DNA of 14,441 nt from Firmicutes bacterium UBA3871 (GTDB taxonomy: Bacteria; Bacillota; Clostridia; Peptostreptococcales; Anaerovoracaceae), in assembly GCA_002392265.1 (NCBI GenBank), contig DGGP01000036.1:1-14441 (forward strand), written 5' to 3'. The position numbers were made by a program, and so were the translations under genes. Shown in pieces: positions 7,129 through 12,814 of the stretch. Every line of letters starts with the position of its first letter. The first letter of the stretch is position 1. The notes beneath the pieces were generated by a model. The model worked only from the letters and a program-made list of their open reading frames with translations, did no database searches and was not told the DNA's origin.

Positions 7129-8709
7129 TTATAGGCTGTTTGTTACATCAAGTGCCTCGGTCAGCTTTATTTCTTTATGTCTTTCCATAAAATAATTCAG
7201 CGTGAAATCATTTGCAAACAGAATGATAGGTCGCTCAAAATGGTCGTAAGCCAGCATGCACCGGCTGTCAATTGCATCCTTTACGAGCCCCTCCTGCTCC
7301 GAATCTACCCATCTGGCCAGTCTGAAATCAAGCGGATTAATGCGTATTTCCGCATTGTATTCGTTTTTCAGCCTGTATTCGAAAACCTCAAACTGAAGCT
7401 GTCCCACCGCACCGATTATTATCTCGTTGTACGCATTGTGGTAAACCTGGACCGCACCCTCCTGGGCCAGCTGCTCCACACCCTTTTGGAACTGCTTTAC
7501 CTTCATCGTATCCTTTGGCGAAACCATCGCGAAAAGCTCCGGCGGGAATGTCGGAAGCGGCTCAAAGAACAGCAGCTCGCGCGTAGTGGTCAGTGTGTCG
7601 CCCACCTGATAGTTTCCCGTATCGTATATTCCGATGATGTCGCCCGCAAAAGCGGTGTCGACATTCTCTCTTTCATTTGCCATCAGCATGATGGACTGGG
7701 CGATCTTCACTTCCTTGCCGGTGCGTGACAGAGTAGCGCTCATGCCGCGTGTGAATGTGCCGGAGCAGATTCTGAAAAAGGCGAGCCTGTCTCTGTGCGC
7801 CGGATTCATGTTTGCCTGAATCTTGAAGATGAAGCCGCTAAAGAAATCTTCCGTCGGCAGAACTTCGCCCATCGTGGTCTTGCGCGCGCCCGGTGCCGGC
7901 GACATTTCGAGGAAGTGCGTCAGGAAAGGCGTTACGCCAAAGTCAGCAAGCGCTGAGCCAAAGAAGACCGGCGACAGCTTGCCTGCCGCAACCTTTTCCA
8001 TGTCAAGCTCGTTTCCCGCGCCGTCCACCAGCTCGATTTCATCGCGCAGCTCTGCAAGCGTTGCGGGGCTGAGATATTCCTCGAGCTCACTGCCAAATAC
8101 GCCATCCTTTCCAAGCTGCAGCGTCACGTTCTGCTTGTAGAGATATACCGTGTTTTTGAGTCTGTCATAGATGCCGTGAAAATTGAGTCCGCTGCCTATC
8201 GGCCAGGTTACCGCAGCGCTCGGAAGTCCGAGGACATCCTCGAGCTCCTGCATGAGGTCGAGCGGATTTTGTGCCTCTCTGTCAAACTTGTTCATAAAGG
8301 TGAAGATTGGAATTCCCCTCATGCTGCAGACCTTGAAGAGTTTTTTGGTCTGAGCCTCGATACCCTTCGCACCGTCGATAACCATTACCGCGCTGTCAAC
8401 GGATGTGAGTATCCGGTATGTATCCTCACCGAAATCGTTATGGCCCGGCGTGTCCATGATGGATATAACCTTGCCTTCGTATTCGAAATGCATTACCGAT
8501 GATGTTACGGAAATGCCTCTCTGCTTTTCTATTTCCATCCAGTCGGATGTGGCGAACTTTGCGTTGCGGCGTGCCTTTACGGTACCCGCTTCTCTGATGG
8601 CGCCTCCGTGAAGAAGCAGCTTTTCAGTCAATGTCGTCTTTCCTGCGTCAGGATGTGAGATGATGCCGAATATTCTTCGGCGGTTTATTTCTTCTTGTCG
8701 TGAAGCCAT
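7129..8709 (-). CDS. prfC: peptide chain release factor 3 (RF3)
   Basis: This is a translational GTPase of 526 aa that removes RF1/RF2 from the ribosome after peptide release. GTPase motifs are HPDAGKTT (19-26, P-loop), DTPGHNDFGEDTYR (86-99, G3) and NKFD (140-143, G4). The switch I region ARRNAKFATSDWMEIEKQRG (47-66) is the RF3 form and separates it from EF-G and tetracycline-protection proteins. Length matches the family (about 520-530 aa). The MASRQEEINRRRIFGIISHPDAG start is colinear with known RF3 proteins. The ribosome binding site is weak (AGGAAAGG, over 12 nt from the ATG). It follows the DUF1015 gene after 55 nt and probably belongs to the nrdR-cmk transcript. Confidence 0.95.
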   Translation of the reverse strand: MASRQEEINRRRIFGIISHPDAGKTTLTEKLLLHGGAIREAGTVKARRNAKFATSDWMEIEKQRGISVTSSVMHFEYEGKVISIMDTPGHNDFGEDTYRILTSVDSAVMVIDGAKGIEAQTKKLFKVCSMRGIPIFTFMNKFDREAQNPLDLMQELEDVLGLPSAAVTWPIGSGLNFHGIYDRLKNTVYLYKQNVTLQLGKDGVFGSELEEYLSPATLAELRDEIELVDGAGNELDMEKVAAGKLSPVFFGSALADFGVTPFLTHFLEMSPAPGARKTTMGEVLPTEDFFSGFIFKIQANMNPAHRDRLAFFRICSGTFTRGMSATLSRTGKEVKIAQSIMLMANERENVDTAFAGDIIGIYDTGNYQVGDTLTTTRELLFFEPLPTFPPELFAMVSPKDTMKVKQFQKGVEQLAQEGAVQVYHNAYNEIIIGAVGQLQFEVFEYRLKNEYNAEIRINPLDFRLARWVDSEQEGLVKDAIDSRCMLAYDHFERPIILFANDFTLNYFMERHKEIKLTEALDVTNSL

Positions 8710-8764
8710 TTAATAATAAGTAACCTTTCCTAGTATTAACTCTGTCGTTTTGCAAGCCCCCGAT

Positions 8765-10006
8765 TTAGAGCTCGTGCATAAAGAGTCCCGAACCAAGTTT
8801 AGGCTCAAACCATGTTGACTTTGGCGGCATAACCATGCCGTTGTCCGCAACGCTGAGAAGATCCGAAATGTCCACAGGATAAACCGCGAATGCGAGCTGC
8901 ATGTCGCTTTCCGCTCTGCGCTTTAACTCGCCGAGGCCTCTGATGCCGCCGACAAAGTCAATTCTCTTGTCCGTGCGCGGATCTGCGATTCCGAGCACCG
9001 GTGCGAGCAGATTTTCCTGCAGAATGGATACATCGAGACTGCCGATTGCATCATCGGGGATGATTGAAGGCGCAGCTTCGAGTTTGTACCAGTGGCCATC
9101 CAAATACATTGAAAAAATATGCTTTGCCTCAGGCCTGTAGGTCTCAGTGCCCATGTCAGTTACGGTAAAGCCTGCCTTTTCGGTTGCCTTCAGGAATTCT
9201 TCCTTTCCGAGTCCGTTTAAATCCTTTAATACTCTGTTGTAGTCAAAAATCTTAAGGTCATTATCCGGGAAGATTACAGCCATGAAATAGTTGAATTCTT
9301 CATCGCCGCTGTAATTCGGATTTTCCTCTCTTCTCTTCATGCCTACCTTGCACGCCGATGCCGATCTGTGGTGGCCGTCTGCGATGTAGAGTGCGGGCAC
9401 CTCGGCAAAGAGGTCACTCAGGTTCTTTACGAGCGCGTCGTCCTCGATAACCCAGAGGGTGTGGGAAATTCCGTCGCTTGTCTTTGCGTCGTACTCCGGA
9501 GAGTTGGCATTCATGTAGCCCTCAACGAGAGTGCGGATACGCTTGTCGTCCCTGTAAGTCAGGAATACCGGCTCCGTGTCGGCATTGCAGATGTCGAAAT
9601 GGTTGATTCTGTCAATTTCCTTTTCAACTCTGGTCTTTTCATGCTTTTTGATTATGTTGTTCTGATATTCATCAACGGATACGCAGCCGACGATTCCCGT
9701 CTGAACGCGTCCGTCCATAACCTGCTTGTATATGTAAAGCTTTGGCCTGTCTTCTCTGATGAAAACGCCGTCTTCGAGATTCTTTGCAATATTGCTCTTT
9801 GCCTTTTCATAAACGCTTTTATCGTAAGCATCCACATCGTCAGGCAGGTCGATTTCTGCCCTGCAGATGTGCAGAAAGCTGTAAGGATTGCCCTTTGCCA
9901 TCTCTTTTGCTTCTTCTCTGTTCATTACATCGTACGGCAGAGAAATAACCTTGTCTGCGTACTTTGCTGCCGGTCTGACAGCTCTGAATGGTCTGACTAT
10001 CGACAT
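8765..10006 (-). CDS. DUF1015 family protein (COG4198)
   Basis: This 413-aa protein belongs to the DUF1015/PF06245 family, whose function I do not know. Family motifs are LPYDVMNREEA (23-33), KHEKTR (121-126), a DGHHR signature (210-214) in the stretch LYIADGHHRSASA, and a C-terminal MPPKSTWFEPKLGSGL (393-408). The conserved charged and histidine residues suggest an enzyme, but no reaction can be claimed. From memory, clostridial members often lie beside serine biosynthesis genes (serA/serC); none is visible here. The start is well placed: GGAGG lies 8 nt upstream and overlaps the end of cmk, whose stop is only 1 nt from this ATG. Translation is therefore probably coupled to cmk. There is no signal peptide or membrane segment, so it is likely cytoplasmic. 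Confidence 0.9.
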   Translation of the reverse strand: MSIVRPFRAVRPAAKYADKVISLPYDVMNREEAKEMAKGNPYSFLHICRAEIDLPDDVDAYDKSVYEKAKSNIAKNLEDGVFIREDRPKLYIYKQVMDGRVQTGIVGCVSVDEYQNNIIKKHEKTRVEKEIDRINHFDICNADTEPVFLTYRDDKRIRTLVEGYMNANSPEYDAKTSDGISHTLWVIEDDALVKNLSDLFAEVPALYIADGHHRSASACKVGMKRREENPNYSGDEEFNYFMAVIFPDNDLKIFDYNRVLKDLNGLGKEEFLKATEKAGFTVTDMGTETYRPEAKHIFSMYLDGHWYKLEAAPSIIPDDAIGSLDVSILQENLLAPVLGIADPRTDKRIDFVGGIRGLGELKRRAESDMQLAFAVYPVDISDLLSVADNGMVMPPKSTWFEPKLGSGLFMHEL

Positions 10007-10007
10007 C

Positions 10008-10667
10008 TCAATTTTCCTCCGTAATTTTGCTGATAATAAACTCCGTAACCTCTTCGATACTCATTTTCGTCGTATCAACCTCGAGGGCGTCGTCAGCCCT
10101 GCGAAGAGGTGTTACTTTTCTGGTTGTATCGTTATGATCCCTCTGGTTCATCTCCTCGAGAACCTGCTCGAAGGTCGTCTTTTCTCCCTTTGCGGTAAGC
10201 TCGGCGAATCTTCTTTTCGCCCTCTCCTCGCTGCTCGCCGTAAGGAAGAATTTATACTTCGCCTTTGGGAACACTACCGTACCTATGTCTCTGCCGTCCA
10301 TCACGACAGATTTGCTCTCGCCCATGGCTTGCTGCAGTGCGACAAGCTTTTTCCTGACCTCCGCTATTGCCGAGCAGTCGCTGGCAAGCATGCTGATTTC
10401 GGGCGTGCGAATGACAGAGCTGACATCACTACCGTCGAGCAAGGTCTTTCCTCTGTCAAAATCTATTTCCGTGCTGCAAAGAAGCGCATCAAGCTGCGCA
10501 GGATCGTGCATGTCGATGCCCTTTTCGCGAATCTTGTAGCCAAAGGCTCTGTACATTGCGCCTGTATCAATGTAGTCGATGCCAAGCTCCTTTGCCAGGG
10601 CCTTTGCTATTGTTGATTTACCGCTTCCTGCAGGTCCGTCTATTGCTATCTGATATATTTTTTCCAT
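10008..10667 (-). CDS. cmk: cytidylate (CMP) kinase
   Basis: This 219-aa kinase phosphorylates CMP and dCMP with ATP in pyrimidine nucleotide supply and recycling. The P-loop is GPAGSGKS (11-18). YIDTGAMYRA (32-41) and MDGRDIGTVVFPKA (123-136) are the CMP-binding signatures. RRFAELTAKG (152-161) and the NQRDHNDTTR stretch (174-183) form the lid. Length fits bacterial Cmk (about 220-230 aa). The ATG lies 11 nt after the nrdR stop, with a modest site (ACAGGAAAA) in between. It sits in a compact cluster with nrdR and the DUF1015 gene. Pairing with nrdR places two deoxynucleotide-related functions under one promoter. Confidence 0.96.
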   Translation of the reverse strand: MEKIYQIAIDGPAGSGKSTIAKALAKELGIDYIDTGAMYRAFGYKIREKGIDMHDPAQLDALLCSTEIDFDRGKTLLDGSDVSSVIRTPEISMLASDCSAIAEVRKKLVALQQAMGESKSVVMDGRDIGTVVFPKAKYKFFLTASSEERAKRRFAELTAKGEKTTFEQVLEEMNQRDHNDTTRKVTPLRRADDALEVDTTKMSIEEVTEFIISKITEEN

Positions 10668-10678
10668 TTTTCCTGTCC

Positions 10679-11161
10679 CTACTTATTATCGGTTTTGCCG
10701 GTCTTTTTCTTGTTTCCGAGCAGCTTTTCGATTTCAGCCACAAATGTGCTGACATCGGTAAACTGCCTGTAAACCGACGCAAAGCGAACATACGCAACCT
10801 CATCGACGCGCTGGAGCTGTTCCATAATAAGCTCTCCTATGAATGTTGACGGAACTTCCTTTTCCATCATATTGTTCAGACCACGTTCTATTTCCGATAC
10901 AATGTGGTCTATTTCATCAGCGGTAACAGGTCGCTTTTCGCAGGCCTTTATGATACCGTTCATAACCTTGTTTCTGTCAAAGGCTTCGCGACTGCCGTCC
11001 TTTTTAACCACCATGAGTACCATCTCTTCGATTTTCTCGTAGGTGGTGAATCTTTTCCCGCATACATCACATTCTCTGCGGCGCCTGATTGCATGGCCTT
11101 CTTCGGTATGTCTCGAATCGATTACCTTTGTATCCTCATTTTCACAAAACGGGCACTTCAT
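10679..11161 (-). CDS. nrdR: transcriptional repressor NrdR
   Basis: This 160-aa repressor controls ribonucleotide reductase genes in response to nucleotide levels. The N-terminal zinc ribbon carries C3-x2-C6 and C31-x2-C34. An ATP-cone domain follows at about 48-138 (VKKDGSREAFDRNKV at its start), which in the family senses ATP/dATP. Length is typical (about 150-160 aa), with a lysine-rich tail. The start follows AGGAGG with 7 nt spacing; an ATG 4 nt upstream is out of frame. The promoter directly upstream holds two sequences resembling NrdR boxes, so autoregulation is likely, together with cmk and the genes behind it. No ribonucleotide reductase gene is present in the window. Confidence 0.96.
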   Translation of the reverse strand: MKCPFCENEDTKVIDSRHTEEGHAIRRRRECDVCGKRFTTYEKIEEMVLMVVKKDGSREAFDRNKVMNGIIKACEKRPVTADEIDHIVSEIERGLNNMMEKEVPSTFIGELIMEQLQRVDEVAYVRFASVYRQFTDVSTFVAEIEKLLGNKKKTGKTDNK

Positions 11162-11201
11162 TCATATTCCTCCTTTGTTAACAGTAATACTTGGCAGAGA
11201 T

Positions 11202-11230
11202 ATTATACTACATATTGTGTATTCCGTCAA
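11202..11230 (-). promoter_or_regulatory. promoter of nrdR-cmk-DUF1015-prfC
   Basis: On the minus strand TTGACG (11225-11230) is followed after 17 nt by TATAAT (11202-11207), close to the sigma-A consensus. The predicted start leaves a leader of about 35 nt with GGAGG before the nrdR ATG. One NrdR-box-like site fills the spacer and part of the -10. Confidence 0.8.
11205..11220 (-). promoter_or_regulatory. NrdR box 1 over the nrdR promoter
   Basis: Minus-strand ACACAATATGTAGTAT matches the published NrdR-box consensus acaCwAtATaTwGtgt at 14 of 16 positions, counted by eye. It overlaps the promoter spacer and -10, a position suited to repression. Confidence 0.65.
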
Positions 11231-11234
11231 AATA

Positions 11235-11250
11235 AAAGATTTTATTGTGT
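11235..11250 (-). promoter_or_regulatory. NrdR box 2 upstream of the -35
   Basis: Minus-strand ACACAATAAAATCTTT matches the NrdR-box consensus at 12 of 16 positions. It begins exactly 30 bp upstream of box 1, close to the three-helical-turn spacing known for paired NrdR boxes (31-32 bp). It lies just upstream of the -35. Alone it would be weak; its position relative to box 1 supports it. Confidence 0.5.
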
Positions 11251-11278
11251 TTTGGCAAAAATGTTGAAATTTCAAAGG

Positions 11279-11304
11279 AAAAAGACCCGAGTGGACTCGG
11301 ATCT
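11279..11304 (-). terminator. Rho-independent terminator of the hpt transcript
   Basis: On the minus strand a 9-bp stem (11304-11296 with 11291-11283, including one G-T pair) with the 4-nt loop TCCA is followed by five T residues (11283 down to 11279). It separates the response regulator/HPt unit from the nrdR promoter. The hairpin has a weaker T run on the plus strand too. Confidence 0.85.
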
Positions 11305-11343
11305 TTCTTAGAAGGTAATATAAAGTGTAAACATCGGGAATCC

Positions 11344-11374
11344 GGTACGCCTGCGGACGGCCCACAGGCGTACC
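11344..11374 (-). other. 10-bp perfect hairpin in the hpt-nrdR spacer
   Basis: GGTACGCCTG (11344-11353) and CAGGCGTACC (11365-11374) form a perfect GC-rich 10-bp stem with an 11-nt loop. No T run follows directly, so it is not itself a terminator. It lies about 40 nt before the terminator on the minus-strand transcript, in a noncoding stretch of some 300 nt. It may be part of a structured 3' UTR or a small RNA. I do not recognise it as a known riboswitch or RNA family. Confidence 0.6.
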
Positions 11375-11445
11375 TGCTCATCGCAACGCTTTCAATACAT
11401 TACAATTTGCTGTTTCCCCACTAACACTATTTTACAGTTTTATAT

Positions 11446-11476
11446 ACTTTATATGCTTTATTTGCTTTATATGCTT
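11446..11476. repeat. 9-bp tandem repeats across the hpt stop codon
   Basis: ACTTTATAT, GCTTTATTT and GCTTTATAT follow one another at 11446-11472, then GCTTT begins a fourth copy. The hpt stop codon (11467-11469) lies in the third unit. The period is three codons, so copy number changes would add or remove residues without a frameshift only on the coding side. Confidence 0.75.
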
Positions 11477-11841
11477 TCCTTGAAAAGGGTTATTGCGTCA
11501 ACAACCTTTCCATAATCGGTGCCTACCTTTTTTGTCAGAGCCTCTATTTCATGCTGCGGAGTCGGCTCCTTGCCCGGACGAAGCGCATCAGTCAAAAGAC
11601 TGGTCGATTCATAAAGCCGGGTAAAGCTGAAATTCTGCGCAATGCCCTTTAGAGTATGTGCCGCTCTGAAAGCGGTGTCATGGTCACCTGTGTTTAAGGA
11701 TTCACATATTTTCTTATAGCTGTCATCGTCCAGAAACCTCAGTATGAACTTGATTATTCTGTCTTCGGTGAGCAGCCTGGAATAGACGTCGTCGTAGTCG
11801 CCTCCCAGCTTGTCATAACATTCTCTGACGGACACAGTCAT
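11467..11841 (-). CDS. HPt-domain phosphotransfer protein
   Basis: This is a small histidine phosphotransfer protein of 124 aa, all one HPt four-helix bundle. The phosphoacceptor is probably His62 in AFRAAHTLKGIAQN (57-70), with the flanking Lys-Gly typical of the family. It would pass phosphate between a sensor kinase and a response regulator. The open frame extends to an ATG at 11863-11865, but GGAGG lies 7 nt before the ATG at 11839-11841, so that start is used. The gene follows the response regulator after 75 nt and has a candidate promoter of its own with direct repeats. No histidine kinase is encoded in the window. Proteins of this size with the CYDKLGGDYDDVYSRLL-type start are common in Clostridia; their partners are mostly unknown to me. 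Confidence 0.9.
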   Translation of the reverse strand: MTVSVRECYDKLGGDYDDVYSRLLTEDRIIKFILRFLDDDSYKKICESLNTGDHDTAFRAAHTLKGIAQNFSFTRLYESTSLLTDALRPGKEPTPQHEIEALTKKVGTDYGKVVDAITLFKESI

Positions 11842-11863
11842 AACGCTTCCTCCTACAATATGC

Positions 11864-11869
11864 ATTATA
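11864..11869 (-). promoter_or_regulatory. -10 element of a candidate hpt promoter
   Basis: Minus-strand TATAAT (11869 down to 11864) lies just upstream of the hpt ribosome binding site and would give a leader of about 16 nt. No good -35 is present at the right distance; that position is taken by the 11-bp repeats. This is what an activator-dependent promoter looks like. Confidence 0.55.
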
Positions 11870-11876
11870 CAAAAGC

Positions 11877-11920
11877 AACCGCATTAGAACCGCATTAAAA
11901 GTGCACCGAAAGTGCATTAA
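11877..11920 (-). promoter_or_regulatory. four 11-bp direct repeats, putative SARP-type operator
   Basis: On the minus strand four units run head to tail: TTAATGCACTT / TCGGTGCACTT / TTAATGCGGTT / CTAATGCGGTT. All four share TGC at positions 5-7 and TT at positions 10-11. The last unit ends 7 bp before the TATAAT box. SARP activators are known to bind direct repeats of 11-bp period placed about 8 bp from the -10. The regulator encoded immediately upstream has a SARP-type domain. The first unit overlaps its stop codon. The repeats are seen directly; binding is inferred. Confidence 0.65.
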
Positions 11921-12723
11921 ATGTTATTTTTTTTCATATCAAAACGCCCTGCCATATAATCCGCCCAAACATACTGCGCCATGTATTCGCCCATATAGGT
12001 CCTGGCTGCTTCCTCGCTGCCTGCCATATAGTCAAAATAGTCACAGGATAACTTGTCCGGAACAACTGCAATGGTCCCGCGGGCTTTGGAAAGGACATCT
12101 CCGCACCCTACTTCATTAAGGGTGTGCGAAAGATCCGAAACCAGAGTCCTGAGCTGGCTTTGAAGAGACTCGCTGTCTTTGCGGTCCTCATAAAGCACTG
12201 CAACCAGCTCTCTGACCGTAACCGCCACACCGCGTCTGTGAATCAGGTAGGCGAGCAGTTCCTTTGATTTTGAGTATTTAAACTTCAAAGGAACATCCTT
12301 GTAGAATATGTCAAAATTGCCAAAGCACTGCGCTCTGAGCGGCTTTAAGCCGTGTTTTGCTTTTGAGCTCAGCTTTTCTATGTATGCAATTTCTTTCCTG
12401 ACAGACTCCACCGATGCAGGCTTTAGAATATAACCTGCAGCATGGACTTTGAACGCATCCAGTGCAAACTCGGTCGAACCTGTTACGAAAACCACATGGC
12501 AGTCCTCCTGCAAATTCGATATTTCCTCTGCCAGCTTTAATCCGTCCATGTAACTCATCAGGATATCCAAAAATGCAATATCCGCGTGATTGTCCTTTAA
12601 CCAGGAAAGCGCTTCTTTTGAACTTTTGAAGGGTACAACTTCATCAATTTCCGGCGTGTCGCTCAGGATTAAGGTTAAATAATCTAACGAAATGGGCTCG
12701 TCGTCAACTGCGATGACTCTCAT
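11917..12723 (-). CDS. response regulator with SARP-type DNA-binding domain
   Basis: This 268-aa regulator has an N-terminal receiver domain (about 1-118) with acidic pair D7/D8, phosphoacceptor D53 (AFLDILM), T81 and K101 in the KPAS motif, so it is complete. A short linker leads to an OmpR-like winged helix of the SARP type (about 128-225). Typical features are CFGNFDIFYKDVPLKFKYSK (133-152), an ELLAYLIHRRG helix (155-165) and a LQSQLRTLVSDLSHTL recognition region (187-202). A truncated transcriptional-activation segment follows, ending in EYMAQYVWADY (246-256). GGAGG lies 5 nt before the ATG. It precedes an HPt gene, its likely phosphodonor, and four 11-bp repeats that could be its own binding sites. 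No cognate kinase is visible. Target genes beyond hpt are unknown. Confidence 0.9.
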   Translation of the reverse strand: MRVIAVDDEPISLDYLTLILSDTPEIDEVVPFKSSKEALSWLKDNHADIAFLDILMSYMDGLKLAEEISNLQEDCHVVFVTGSTEFALDAFKVHAAGYILKPASVESVRKEIAYIEKLSSKAKHGLKPLRAQCFGNFDIFYKDVPLKFKYSKSKELLAYLIHRRGVAVTVRELVAVLYEDRKDSESLQSQLRTLVSDLSHTLNEVGCGDVLSKARGTIAVVPDKLSCDYFDYMAGSEEAARTYMGEYMAQYVWADYMAGRFDMKKNNI

Positions 12724-12770
12724 AATATCCTCCGCACATCAAAATATACGTATCAAATGATTACACGAAT

Positions 12771-12799
12771 ATAGTATCACGGATTTTCCGCGATTTCAA
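12771..12799 (-). promoter_or_regulatory. promoter of the response regulator, with an inverted repeat in the spacer
   Basis: On the minus strand TTGAAA (12794-12799) is followed after 17 nt by TACTAT (12771-12776). The spacer contains CGCGGA-AAA-TCCGTG (12792-12778), an inverted repeat with one mismatch, which could be an operator. The same stem might act as a poor terminator for the lipoprotein gene upstream, but no T run follows it. No other terminator is seen in this gap. Confidence 0.6.
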
Positions 12800-12814
12800 C
12801 AAAATATTCAGAAA

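Noticed and set aside
9888..10616. 242-aa plus-strand open frame over cmk and the DUF1015 gene
   Set aside because: It crosses two well-supported genes on the opposite strand and has no recognisable motif.
10672..10680. CCTGTCCCT between cmk and nrdR as another REP core
   Set aside because: Only nine bases match and there is no inverted arm; on the minus strand it is the cmk ribosome binding site region.
11162..11365. 67-aa minus-strand open frame upstream of nrdR
   Set aside because: It runs through the hpt terminator and the nrdR promoter with no ribosome binding site; noncoding is the better reading.
11344..11374. Known riboswitch or T-box upstream of nrdR
   Set aside because: No conserved riboswitch core is recognised, and the hairpin lies before a terminator and a separate nrdR promoter, so it is not in the nrdR leader.
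11842..11865. Upstream ATG for the HPt gene
   Set aside because: The extra eight codons include the GGAGG site; the ATG at 11839-11841 has ideal spacing.
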